Assembly: GCA_036873135.1 (NCBI GenBank)
Contig: JAPTYO010000012.1
Location: 6,766,090-6,830,089 of the forward strand
Direction: 5' to 3'
Length of the DNA: 64,000 bases
From: Clarkia xantiana subsp. parviflora
Taxonomy: Eukaryota; Streptophyta; Magnoliopsida; Myrtales; Onagraceae
Shown here: in pieces, positions 10,861-20,686 of the stretch
How positions within the stretch are numbered: the stretch's first letter is position 1
Layout: each line of letters begins with the position of its first letter
Position numbers and translations under genes: made by a program
The notes under the pieces: model-generated
Seen by the model: only the letters and a program-made list of their open reading frames with translations
What the model was told of the DNA's origin: nothing
Database searches by the model: none

Positions 10861-10989
10861 ATTAACAGTTAGAATAAATTTGAAAGCAATTTGATCGGAA
10901 GGCAACTTCTTTTATTCACTAATAATTCAAAGTAGGCTTACATCGGATTTTATTGATAGACAATTTGCGCCATTCGCGGCGGCTTCATA

Positions 10990-12413
10990 TCAAACATGAT
11001 ACTTCTTCAAGTGTTCGCCACTGAAGGAATGCTTCAACGTCTTGCCTTCGAGATCCTCTAACTTGTATGCATTGGGCACTGGCATCCCCACGATCTTGTA
11101 GGGTCCTTCCCATTTTGGTGATAGCTTGTTGATCTGGTCTTGATGAACAAACTCATTCCTCCGCCAGACAAGTTCTCCCACGAAGAATTGTCGGGACCTG
11201 ACACGCCGATTATAATATCGGGCTGTTGCCAAACGCATTCGGTCCTGGACTTCATCAGCCTTCCACCTCTTCTCCTCGAGTAGGTCTAAGTCCAGACGTC
11301 TCATTTCCTCATTTGTCAGAGGCTCGTAGTACTTCGCGCGATGGGACACCACCGCTATCTCCACGGGAGCAACTGCCTCCGTGCCATAAACCAGGCCAAA
11401 TGGAGTTTCTCCTGTTGATTGCTTGGGTGTTGTTCTCACAGCCCATAGCACGTTCTCCAGCTCATCCAGCCAATGGCCCTGCAAGGCATAGACTCTTTTC
11501 TTCAGGCCATCCATCACGATCTTGTTGGCTGATTCTACCTGGCCATTGGTCTGGGCGTGGCGGACTGAAGCGGTCCGATGCTCAATGTTTAGTTCTTCCA
11601 GGTACTCCTTCAACTGAGCCCCATTGAACGGAGGGCCGTTGTCGCTGATTAATACTCGCGGGACCCCGTACCGGGATATGATTTGAGTCTGAAGGAACTT
11701 GAGGATCTTCTGCCCCGTCGTTCTGGCCAATGCTTTGGCCTCTATCCACTTTGAGAAGTAGTCGATAGCCACGAGTAAGTACTTACACTGACCTCTTGCT
11801 TGGGGAAGTAGTCCCACCAAATCAATTCCCCATTGCGCAAAGGGCCATGCACTCCTGATGGGCATTAAGTCCGCGGCGGGAGCCACGATATTTGGGGCGT
11901 ACCTCTGGCATGCATCACAGGATCGGACCATCGCGGTCGCTTCTTTGTTCATCGAGGGCCAATAGTAACCCAGGTTCAATGCCTTCCTCACCAGAGATCG
12001 GGCTCCCTCATGACAGGCCGCGACTCCTTCGTGTAGCTCCCTCAGGATCCGATTTGTATCAGGCTCTGCTACGCATTTTAGAAAAGGCTTTACGTACCCT
12101 TTTTTGTACAACTGGTTGTCCACCATTGCATAGTTGTCCGCAATCCGCCGCAATCTGACAGCTGCCACTTTGTCATCGGGGAGTACCCCCGTAGTCAGGT
12201 ACGTGATCATCGGGGTCATCCAAGTAGGCTTCTCCTCTTCTTCCGACACTGTCTCAATAGCACAGACCTCCGCCGGGTCAATGTTTGAGATAATCACCTT
12301 CTCTAGGAAATGCACCTTCCGATTCTCCTCAGGGGCCATTCCCAGAGCGAATTTGCTCAAGGCATCTGCCTCCGCGTTCTCTTCCCTCGGGATCGCCTCG
12401 ATATCAAAGCTTT
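10990..12413 (-). CDS. Pol 3' part: connection and integrase (element B)
   Basis: Downstream half of Pol, in a frame one base off from the upstream ORF. It begins with the tail of the second RNase H (ADALSKFALG). An HHCC zinc finger follows (H-E-G...CHEGARSLVRK...SCDACQRYAP; plus coordinates ~12,040-11,890). The integrase core has D in QWGIDLVG, D in LISDNGPPF and E in NGQVES, and the GPY-type C-terminus ends SGEHLKKYHV. The stop is at 10990-10992. It catalyses strand transfer of the cDNA into the genome. All three DDE acidic residues are present, so only the upstream frameshift near 12,410 separates it from the rest of Pol. Confidence 0.92.
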
Positions 12414-15400
12414 TGAAGCTTCCTTCAAAGTCCGCACCTCGTGCAAATATTTCTTCATAGTCGGGTTCTTAACCTCATAGTTCCCCTGGACTTGATTTAC
12501 AACCAAGCTAGCATCGCACTTCACTTTTAAATGGTCGACCCCCGTACCCTTGGCAATCTTAAGGCCCGTGATGAGAGCCTCATACTCTGCTTCGTTGTTG
12601 GTGGCTTTGAACGTCAACGCCAAGGCGTATCGTAAGGGCTCGCCTCCACCCGGCGGTATCAATACGAATCCTGCCCCCGAGCCTTCTGCACTCGATGAAC
12701 CATCAGTGTACATCTCCCAAGTGTTCTCCTCATTTGGCTGTTCTGGCTGCTGTTCTTTTGTCGGGACTTCCTCCATGGTTGCCCCCTCTGCGGGACCCGT
12801 TACTTCCAGATCGGGTGCCGTAGACTCGGGTATAAAATCTGCCAACGCCTGGCCCTTAATAGCGGTTCTCGGAGCGAAATGAATGCGGAATTCCGTCAGC
12901 TCGATGGCCCATTTCACCAATCTCCCCGACGCCTCCGGTCGGTTCAAAAAGTGTTTCAAGGGCTGATTAGTCAATACCGTGACTTCATGGGCATGGAAGT
13001 AAGGTCGCAGTTTTCGAGCGGCAATAATCAACGCGAAGAGATACTTCTCAATAGCGGGATAGTTTATTTCAGACTTGGCAAATGCCTTGCTTACATAATA
13101 GATAGGCACTTGGTTGCCCTTGACAATCTTTATCAAAACAGAACTAACAGCCACCTCGGAAACTGGTTTCGCCAACGGCGGAAGGGTGCGGAGGTGCTGC
13201 TTGAGTGCCTGGAACGCCTCCTCGCACTTGTCGGTCCACTCGAATTTCTTGTTGGCCCTTAGTACATCAAAAAAGGGCATAGCTCGATCGCTCGCCTTGG
13301 ATAGGAAGCGATTCATCGCGGCCAACCGGCCATTCAGCACCTGGACCTCCCGATGAGTCCTCGGGGACTGCATTTCTTCGATTGCTCGCAGCTTCTCAGG
13401 GTTCACCTCGATTCCTCTCTGGCTCACCATGAACCCTAGGAATTTCCCCGAGTTCACCCCAAAAGCACATTTGTCGGGGTTCAGCCGAACCTGATGGAAC
13501 TTCATCCGCTCAAATGCCGCCGCCAAATTCTGGACATGGTCTCCTGCCTGTCGGGACTTCACCAGCATGTCATCTACGTATGCCTCCATGGTTTTCCCCA
13601 GCATGTCTCCGAACAACTTGTTCACCATCCGCTGGTAAGTTGCTCCGGCATTGATCAATCCGAAGGGCATCACGTCGTAATGGTAGACATCACTGTCGGC
13701 GTAGAAGGCCGTATGGGGGGCATCCTCCTTCGCCATCTTAATCTGGTTGTACCCGGAATACGCATCCATGAAGCTCAGCAGCTCATGCCCCGATGTAGCG
13801 TCCACCAGCTGGTCAATCCTCGGGAGCGGGTAACAGTCCTTCGGGCAGGCTTTGTTCAGGTCACGGAAGTCGACGCACATCCGCCACTTTCCGTTACTCT
13901 TTCGCACCAGCACTGGATTAGCCACCCAAGTCTGGAATCGGAGCTCCTTGATGAATCCAGCATCGAGCAATCTGCCCACCTCCTGCTGGATCGCGATCCT
14001 CTTGTCCGTGCCCATCAGACGCCTTCTCTGCGCGATAGGCTTGATTGCGGGGTCTATCTTTAGCTCGTGCACTATCACATCGGGGCTGATTCCTGGCATA
14101 TCACTCGGGGACCAGGCAAACAGCTCCTTAAACTCTTTCAAGAGCTCGATCAACTCTCGGGCTCTTTCCTCCGATAAAGCAGAGCCGATCTTCACCTTCC
14201 TCTGAGGCCCATCGATCTCCACTTCCTTCAAATCCTCCATGGGGGCGGGACGCCCATACTCCTCTCGAGGATCAGTATCCGTCTGAAGAACAGTCATGGT
14301 CTCCCTCCTTCTCCGTCGGGTGGCGTTAACGTAGCATTTCCGCGACGCCACCTGGTCACCTCTGACCTCTCCAACTCCGTTATCAGTCGGGAACTTCATC
14401 TTCTGGTGGACCGTCGAGGCGACTGCCATAAGCGGGTTGATAGTGGTCCTCCCGATGATCGCGTTGTATGCCCCCGCAGACTCCACTACAACGAAATCCA
14501 CGTTCCGTCTCTCCATCTTCCAGCCACTACCAAACTCTACTGGTAAGGTAATCATTCCCAACGGGTAGGAAGTGGAGCCAGAGAATCCCACCATCGGGAA
14601 GTCCACCTGCGTCAGGTCCTTCTTCGTCTTTCCCATGGCTTCCAGAGCATCCATGAAAAGAATATCGGAGGAGCTCCCTCCGTCTATCAGGATCCGCTTC
14701 ATCTCGAATCCATCCACATCCAGGGTCACGACCAAGGCGTCGTCGTGAGGGCTCTCCACGCCAACTAGATCCTCCGCTGAAAAGGAGATCACCATTTCCT
14801 CCTTCAGGGTCCACGACCGGGACCTTTTTCCTAACACCACCGCGACGGATATGCGCGAAGCATAGTTCTCTCTGGAAGCGGAGGTGTCACCTCCCGCTGC
14901 CATTCCTCCGTGGATGACGTTGATAGTCCCCCGCCTCTCCTTGCGAGCACCTGATCCCGAAGCCTCATGCTCGACCTTCTTCTTCTTCGGGGATCGGTCG
15001 CGGGACTTGGAACGGGAACGGGACCTACTTCTGGAACGGGATCGGCACCGTCCCTTCCCGACGAACTCCTTCAGCTTCCCCTTCTGGATCAGCTTTTCAA
15101 TCTCCTTCTTCAGCTCCCGACAATTCTCAGTGTCGTGACCATTGGCTCGATTGTAACGACAGTAACGATCAGGACGACCTCCTAGGAATTCGCCTTCCTT
15201 CCTCGGGGGGTACCGGGCTAGTCCTTGCCGTTCCATCACAGCCAGCACGGAGGTCATCGAGCTGTTGATGGGGACACTTCGACCCTCGCGGTTATCCTTC
15301 TTCGGAGGACGCCTGTCCTCCCTTTTCTCGGGACGACCACGGTTCCTACTTCCTTCCGATTTGTCACTCCCCTTGCGATCATCCGACAGCTTGGACGATG

Positions 15401-16616
15401 GCTTTCCTCTTGCCGACCTCGGGTGATCGAGCTCTCCAGCAGCAATCTTTAACTCCTGGACGTCAATTTGCTGTTTCACCCTCGCCTGCAGGGCCTCCAT
15501 GCTCCACACAGCCTTCGCGGCTACGCTATGCATCAGGTCGGAACCGTACGGAGCGCTCAAGTTCCTTAGGAAAGTACGAATCATCTCTCCCTCCGAGATT
15601 TCTTCGTCAATCTCCGCAGCACTAGCAGTGAACCGTTGGTAGTAGTACGCCAACGATTCATCGGACCTCTGCACCACCTGGGTTAAGGTCCTCACGCTCT
15701 TCAGGAGGCGTCTCCGACCCTGATACTGCTTGATGAAGCGATCATGCATGTCAGCCCAGCACGTAATGCTTCCTGGCGGTAAGCTGAAGAACCACGGCAT
15801 GGCCCTTTCTCCTAGGGTGATCGGGAACAGCGAGCACACGAGATCGTCGTTCGATGTTCGTCCCATACAAGCCTGGACGTGCCTCTGCACATGGCGGACT
15901 GGGTCCCCTTCACCATCGTATTCCTTGATTGTCGGGATGCCTATCCCAGGCGGGGCGACGGTGTCGATCAATCGTGGTACGAAAGGATGACTGGACCGAT
16001 CCCTCAGTTCCGAGGTCATCTGCTTCTGATCACCCATGCAGATGCTAACGATCTTCACCACCTGATCAGCGGTGATGGGGCCATTCAGGGGAATGGTCCT
16101 GTTCTGCACTGGTCCTGGGCCGTCGACCACGAACTTCTCCGAATGCATAGGTTCTTTGCCCTTGCTCCTGGGCGGAAACTCCTGAGCTTCTTGTTCTTCT
16201 GGGACCACCCTCGGAGGGGGTGGTGGTAACTCCTCCTGCGGAGGTAACTCCTCCGCTCTCTTGGCAGCCTCTCTCTTGTCCAGTAGGGCTTCCATGGCAG
16301 CCAAGAACATCGGCATAGCCTCCGCTACTGCCTTGGCCAACTCCGAGTTCGAAGACGACCCTTCTTCCCTTCGCGGGACTCCTTCCCTTCCATGGCCCAC
16401 CGGGTTTGGGGGAGCCTCATCTTCCTCCCTACGCGGGACATCCTGTCTGTTCCTCTCAGCGTCTCGGACTGAGACCTCATCATCTTGCCCCCCTGTCTGG
16501 GAAAGAGCAGGGTTCTCACTTTGTTCAGCAACACGTTCCGGCAATGGGGAGTTCACAGTTCCTGTGGGACGAGAACTGCCAGCCTGAACTTGTTTTCTCT
16601 TGCTACCACCGGCCAT
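12357..16616 (-). CDS. Gag-protease-RT-RNase H polyprotein (element B)
   Basis: 1419-codon frame starting about 40 bp after the PBS. Order by residue: acidic/Pro-rich N-terminus (1-160); retrotransposon Gag domain (~230-400, with WADMHDRFIKQY); a single reduced zinc knuckle YCRYNRANGHDTENC (~484-498); an Arg-Ser dipeptide tract (~523-545); aspartic protease with IDGGSS (~642-648); reverse transcriptase with YVDD at ~1013-1016; RNase H (~1125-1240); and a second, archaeal-type RNase H beginning MYTDGSSSAEGSG (~1300). The dual RNase H is the hallmark of the Tat lineage. The frame ends early at 12357 because of a one-base change near 12,410, inside the second RNase H. In a working element Gag, protease and Pol would be one polyprotein cleaved by the protease in cytoplasmic particles. 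Confidence 0.95.
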   Translation of the reverse strand: MAGGSKRKQVQAGSSRPTGTVNSPLPERVAEQSENPALSQTGGQDDEVSVRDAERNRQDVPRREEDEAPPNPVGHGREGVPRREEGSSSNSELAKAVAEAMPMFLAAMEALLDKREAAKRAEELPPQEELPPPPPRVVPEEQEAQEFPPRSKGKEPMHSEKFVVDGPGPVQNRTIPLNGPITADQVVKIVSICMGDQKQMTSELRDRSSHPFVPRLIDTVAPPGIGIPTIKEYDGEGDPVRHVQRHVQACMGRTSNDDLVCSLFPITLGERAMPWFFSLPPGSITCWADMHDRFIKQYQGRRRLLKSVRTLTQVVQRSDESLAYYYQRFTASAAEIDEEISEGEMIRTFLRNLSAPYGSDLMHSVAAKAVWSMEALQARVKQQIDVQELKIAAGELDHPRSARGKPSSKLSDDRKGSDKSEGSRNRGRPEKREDRRPPKKDNREGRSVPINSSMTSVLAVMERQGLARYPPRKEGEFLGGRPDRYCRYNRANGHDTENCRELKKEIEKLIQKGKLKEFVGKGRCRSRSRSRSRSRSKSRDRSPKKKKVEHEASGSGARKERRGTINVIHGGMAAGGDTSASRENYASRISVAVVLGKRSRSWTLKEEMVISFSAEDLVGVESPHDDALVVTLDVDGFEMKRILIDGGSSSDILFMDALEAMGKTKKDLTQVDFPMVGFSGSTSYPLGMITLPVEFGSGWKMERRNVDFVVVESAGAYNAIIGRTTINPLMAVASTVHQKMKFPTDNGVGEVRGDQVASRKCYVNATRRRRRETMTVLQTDTDPREEYGRPAPMEDLKEVEIDGPQRKVKIGSALSEERARELIELLKEFKELFAWSPSDMPGISPDVIVHELKIDPAIKPIAQRRRLMGTDKRIAIQQEVGRLLDAGFIKELRFQTWVANPVLVRKSNGKWRMCVDFRDLNKACPKDCYPLPRIDQLVDATSGHELLSFMDAYSGYNQIKMAKEDAPHTAFYADSDVYHYDVMPFGLINAGATYQRMVNKLFGDMLGKTMEAYVDDMLVKSRQAGDHVQNLAAAFERMKFHQVRLNPDKCAFGVNSGKFLGFMVSQRGIEVNPEKLRAIEEMQSPRTHREVQVLNGRLAAMNRFLSKASDRAMPFFDVLRANKKFEWTDKCEEAFQALKQHLRTLPPLAKPVSEVAVSSVLIKIVKGNQVPIYYVSKAFAKSEINYPAIEKYLFALIIAARKLRPYFHAHEVTVLTNQPLKHFLNRPEASGRLVKWAIELTEFRIHFAPRTAIKGQALADFIPESTAPDLEVTGPAEGATMEEVPTKEQQPEQPNEENTWEMYTDGSSSAEGSGAGFVLIPPGGGEPLRYALALTFKATNNEAEYEALITGLKIAKGTGVDHLKVKCDASLVVNQVQGNYEVKNPTMKKYLHEVRTLKEASKALISRRSRGKRTRRQMP

Positions 16617-16655
16617 TGATCTGGTAGAAGCTAACTTGACTTTTCGTAAGCGTTT

Positions 16656-16671
16656 CCCACAGACGGCGCCA
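16656..16671 (-). other. Primer binding site of element B
   Basis: Coding-strand TGGCGCCGTCTGTGGG begins one base inside the 5' LTR. The first nine bases fit the 3' end of plant tRNA-Asp, the usual primer for Tat/Athila elements; the rest matches less well. Element F has the same TGGCGCCGTCT core. Confidence 0.8.
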
Positions 16672-16672
16672 A

Positions 16673-17433
16673 TGTTGGATCACGAGCGAAGCTCCGTTAC
16701 GTCCTTGACGGAATGCTTGGACTCCTGGACTCCGCGTGGTCCTGCAAAAGGGGATGACCTGGGTGGTGACCCAGAATCCCTCTCCGATGCTTAAATGAGT
16801 ACGGTGATCAATGGGTGATAAGCAAAAGTATATGTTCGTATCAGAGTGTGTTTTTTGAGGTAACCTCCTCCTTTATATAGAAGGAGGAGTTACTCAGTTA
16901 CCTGTTACTGCGCTTGGCAGTTTTACCCATGATTCCGTATATCTCGCCACGATTCCGTATATCTCGGCTAGGATTCTGTATATCTCGCCCCACGCTCCGC
17001 GTATCTTACCCATACCTCCGCGTATCTCGGGCACGCCCTGCGTATCTCGGGGGAGATTATCTATATCTTAACCGTCTTCCCACTACCCTCGTCTAGTAGG
17101 CGGGTTTCTCGGTCTTATCCTCTGATCACAAGTCTCGACTCCTGTCGGGGACTCCAGAGTTGTCTTATTCTAGATCACCACTCAGGACCTTCAGTCTCTG
17201 CGGGACAAGTCCAGCCTCTGCGGGGCTTTGTTTATCGGGGCCTTTACTAAGGCATATCGGGGCCTTACTCAGAGGCTTCTTATCGGGAGCGTTCAGCTCA
17301 TTCATCGGGACCACTAACGGCGGGACCCTTCGTGCTGGGCCTCTGGGCCTTCAAGGCTTTTCACGAGGCCCACTGGACCTACTCGCCGTCCAGTGGCTGT
17401 TAACGGGGCTAACGATTACATCGGAACCCATCA
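16673..17433 (-). repeat. 5' LTR of element B
   Basis: 761 bp, next to the PBS, followed by the target duplication GTAAT at 17434-17438. U3 holds the ~20-bp array (plus-strand GATTCCGTATATCTCG units, ~16,925-17,055). The TATA box is CTATATAAAGG on the minus strand at 16870-16880, flanked by a perfect 9-bp inverted repeat (CTCCTCCTT / AAGGAGGAG). Confidence 0.96.
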
Positions 17434-18433
17434 GTAATGATCTCATTAATATACATAGGGTCTCTTATATAAGGATAACATAGATTTGGAGAGCAAATAA
17501 AATCAATACAAGGAAAGTCTAAATACGGTAGATGATATATTCACATAATATTGACCATCCATAAAATATATGCATAACACTCCCCATTGGATGTTCATAA
17601 GAGAATTATGCCTCGTTAAAACCTTATTAGAAAAAACCATTGGGATAAAAATATAGTGAAGGAAAAAGAGTACAGAATTATGAATCTCTTTTGTAAGCTG
17701 CCTCGTTAAAAACCTTACAAGGAAAACCCAATGGGATAAAAACATTGTTAAGGGAAAAAGAGTGCAACGGTGAAGATTCTCCTCATGATGTTGACATCAC
17801 GTAATTTCATTAAGTGGACGCAGTTCCGCATTGTTCATCAATCTTCAAATTTCGCAGTCGGTAAACCTCCGGGAATAAATCCGCACAGATTATTGGATGT
17901 TATGTTGCCTTCTTCTCATCGTGGATGAAAAATAACTTGGGAAAATATGTTTCATCTTGTCTCCTTTGATGTAACATTATTCTTCAATTGAATCTATATA
18001 ACATGCATTATCTTTATATATACAAAATAATAGTAATTTCATGATATAACTTGCATTTTGCATCGCCAACTGATTTAGCACTTGATTCAATCTGATAATA
18101 AACTCATGTAATTCGTCCATTGGAGATAGATAAATATCTTCTTAACTTTGTTCAAATTTCACTATATTGGAGAAGAATTAAATATTGCTTATAACCAATA
18201 ATACATCATGTTCCTTCTAATTAGCAAGATATATTAGTGCTCATGCAGCACTATAAAAGGTACTTCTGGACCATTACGTTCTTTGTCAATCTCACGAGGA
18301 CGGAAACTACATTTATCCACACCTTACAATGTTATAATCATTAATATACTCAATAGATTCGGTTTATCCATGTAAAATATCTTCAAGACATTTAAAAAAA
18401 TAGGACAGATATATTATTAATAAATATCTTATC
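17434..18433 (-). mobile_element. Element G: degenerate LTR retrotransposon remnant hosting element B
   Basis: The sequence up to about 17580 ends ATGCATAACA and is followed by CTCCCCATTGG, which on the minus strand reads as a polypurine tract (CCAATGGGGAG) next to a TGTTATGCAT LTR start. The remaining ~850 bp has twice the motif CCTCGTTAAAA.CCTTA with CCCAATGGGATAAAA, a sequence style common at copia 3' ends in plants. No open frame survives. The left part of its LTR would lie before 5955. The left boundary and the superfamily are uncertain. Confidence 0.45.
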
Positions 18434-18477
18434 TGTTATATTACGGGGAGTAATCACTACGGATACTATAAACACGG
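18434..18477 (-). repeat. E2 LTR, left fragment
   Basis: 44 bp, TGTTATATTACGGGGAG...AAACACGG. It joins to 35046 once E1 and one copy of CACGG are removed. The rejoined order matches the E3 LTR at 42699 (GGGAGTAATCACTAC...GGTACGTGCATG). Confidence 0.85.
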
Positions 18478-18692
18478 TGTTAGCATATGGTGACGTGGCG
18501 CCGTAAATGGTAGCCCGTTAATATTAATGATATTACCTAAGATAATTGGGTAAATGTCACATTAGGTTAATTGGGCTTGACCCAATTCCTAATTGACATG
18601 GGAGGCTCAAAGTTGGGCCTCCATCCCTTAATAGGTGGTTCGGCCGAACCCTAGTCCCACATTGGTTGGAGTGAACTTTTGTCCACTCCACC
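18478..18692 (+). repeat. E1 5' LTR, first fragment
   Basis: Aligns with 34464-34678 of the 3' LTR with about nine substitutions. It contains the AGTGGAC-like inverted repeat region (degraded here: GTGAACTTTTGTCCAC). It ends in CCACC where element F starts; the LTR resumes at about 26383 after losing ~260 bp relative to the 3' LTR. Confidence 0.88.
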
Positions 18693-19528
18693 TGATGGAT
18701 ATGTGTCCAATTCGGGTTCGTATTTATGTTTCGGGCCTCGTAAACACGTCGAAAATCACATCACGGTTTAAAAACGTCTCCCAAGGGTCAAAACGGTCCG
18801 GAAGCGCGTTACGCGCGTCCGGACCTCCGGATTGCATTGCAACCCGGACGTCCGGATTGCAGCAATCAGGACCTCCGGATTGCAGCAATCAGGACCTCCG
18901 GATTGCATTACGGGTATCGCGCGATTACCATTTACGCGATTACCGTTACGTGTATTGAAGTCAAGTTCGCGCATTGCCAATATGGATGACGGTTACCGCT
19001 TGCTTTTGAACTGTCATCAAACCGCTTTAAAACCAGGTCCGGTCCCAAGGAAGCCTATAAATAGGAGGCCTTGGCCACCCATTTTCACACATCCTCTCAT
19101 TTGCCCAACTTTGGTATTTTGAGCTCTGACTTCTCTCTAGAAATACTTTCTCTCTCTAAGATTACCTTTTTAGCCCTATAATGACTTAGGCATCGGAGAG
19201 GGCTCTACTAGCACCACCCCCCCTCTCCGTGCTAGTACTGGTCCTTCGTGCAGGAACCGGCACCCCGGACGCTCGGACTTGTGCACAGACTACCGTTTCC
19301 CGAGACTCAGACGCCTCCCGAGACACAACCGCCTTTCGAGACACAGACACTTCTTGAGACGCAACCGCCTTTCGAGACACAGACCTTTCCGAGACTCAGC
19401 GATAAAACCGAACACTTGTCAGTGGCACAAGGCGAAAACCTCTTCCAGACGAATGGTGACAGCCCGAAAACCCGCTCAACCATTCAGACAGACGCGTCCC
19501 CACGACCCAGTTCATTCAGGACGCAACA
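18693..19528 (+). repeat. 5' LTR of element F (836 bp)
   Basis: TGATGGATATG...GACGCAACA. It contains four ~21-bp direct repeats with the core GGACCTCCGGATTGCA (18820-18907) in U3. A TATA box, CTATAAATAGG, is at about 19054-19064. A degenerate repeat of GAGACACAGAC / GAGACACAACC type follows (19300-19400). The CATCGGAGAGGG motif shared with other Tat LTRs occurs at 19191-19202. Confidence 0.8.
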
Positions 19529-19529
19529 T

Positions 19530-19544
19530 TGGCGCCGTCTCCGT
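19530..19544 (+). other. Primer binding site of element F
   Basis: TGGCGCCGTCTCCGT one base after the LTR end. Same tRNA-Asp-type core as in element B, which places F with the Tat lineage. Confidence 0.75.
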
Positions 19545-19576
19545 GATTCGAACAAAAGCTACCATACCGCAAAGAC

Positions 19577-20647
19577 ATGACGAGTGATCGCAACCCTCCC
19601 GAAGAGGTTAACGCGAGAAACACAAGGAAAAGGCCTGGACGTCCTAAGAAGTCTCTGGCAAACAAAAGAGCAGGAGGTCAGAGGCCAGCTGGAAGCCAGT
19701 CGGGACCTTCCCACATACCGAGAGCTACTTCCGTAGCTTCATCCATGCCAACCGAAGATGTGCCCGACGCACATCACAACCACCAAGAGCCAAGGTACGA
19801 GCATCGCTCACCCCCACCTGGTTTCGAGCCAGAGATGCATGATGATGTTGAATCTCAGACAGAAATGCCGCAAGGCGAATAGCAAAGAACGGGAGCAAAC
19901 CCGATGCCTACCGTTACTCCAGCAATGATGGCTGCACTGGAAGAGTTACTCGCATTCCGCGAGTCACTGAAAAGTCAAGGATATACGGCCCAACCACCTC
20001 CAACCACCCAGGAACACGCTGTGCCGACAAGAGAAACGTCGCAAGACACTACCCGCCAAGGCCGTCCACTCCAAGACAGTGACCAACATGCAGAAAATGT
20101 CTTCCAGCATACAAGATATAAAGCGGCACATCCATACACTCCTTCCCAAGGAGCCCGTCATTGGAGGAATGCAAGAGACTTTGACGCTGAAAGCGAGAAT
20201 TCATACGACCAAAAAGTGTACGTTGCAATGCACAAAACCGATGACACCAACTTGGAGTATGTTGACATAAAGGATGCCGCCTTTAAAGATGTCATGAGTT
20301 TCTCATCAAAGGACAAGGAGCACGTTGCATACCATGACGCCTTGCCCATAACCTCACAGAAGCAGATAAGAAGACAACTTGGATCCTTCCACATCCCTGT
20401 TGCCACACCCAATGCTTTCACGCCAACAAGAAATGCATCCTTCGCACAATGCGACCAAGGAGCCCTCCAATACAAAGGTGTCAACCCGTCACCCCCTCTG
20501 CCTCCAATCAACGGACAAGTTGAGACGACAGGGACAAAGTCTCGAGTCACAAGTCATCAAGACGCACCGCACCAAAGAATAGAGGGGCAATGCACGGAAG
20601 GTACCTTCCAGTACCAACAACCAAGGCACGAAGCTGCACGCTCATGA
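19577..20647 (+). pseudogene. Gag N-terminal part of element F
   Basis: Starts ATGACGAGTGATCG 33 bases after the PBS and stays in one frame to 20647, broken by TAG at 19880-19882 and ended by TGA at 20645-20647. The N-terminus is basic and proline-rich (RKRPGRPKKS, an AT-hook-like GRP). The rest is low-complexity, with weak resemblance to the N-terminal half of Tat Gag. The usual Gag core (the WADM..F-type region of element B) is not recognisable, so this Gag is shortened or very diverged. Confidence 0.6.
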
Positions 20648-20686
20648 AACCAGTACGTGATAGCACAATACCAAAAAGAGGCATAG

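Larger units (their letters stand above)
5960..17433 (-). mobile_element. Element B: near-complete Ty3/gypsy Tat-lineage retrotransposon
   Basis: 11,474 bp bounded by two 761-bp LTRs (5960-6720, 16673-17433) and a perfect 5-bp target duplication GTAAT (5955-5959 and 17434-17438). Reading on the minus strand: 5' LTR, PBS, gag-pro-RT-RNaseH-RNaseH-integrase, tandem array, antisense gene (on +), PPT, 3' LTR. The LTRs differ by 7 substitutions (about 0.9%). At a grass-type rate of 1.3e-8 per site per year this implies an insertion some 0.35 million years ago; the rate is an assumption. A one-base shift in pol (near 12,410) and one in the antisense gene (near 9,251) break otherwise intact reading frames. 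It split an older LTR (element G). Confidence 0.97.
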
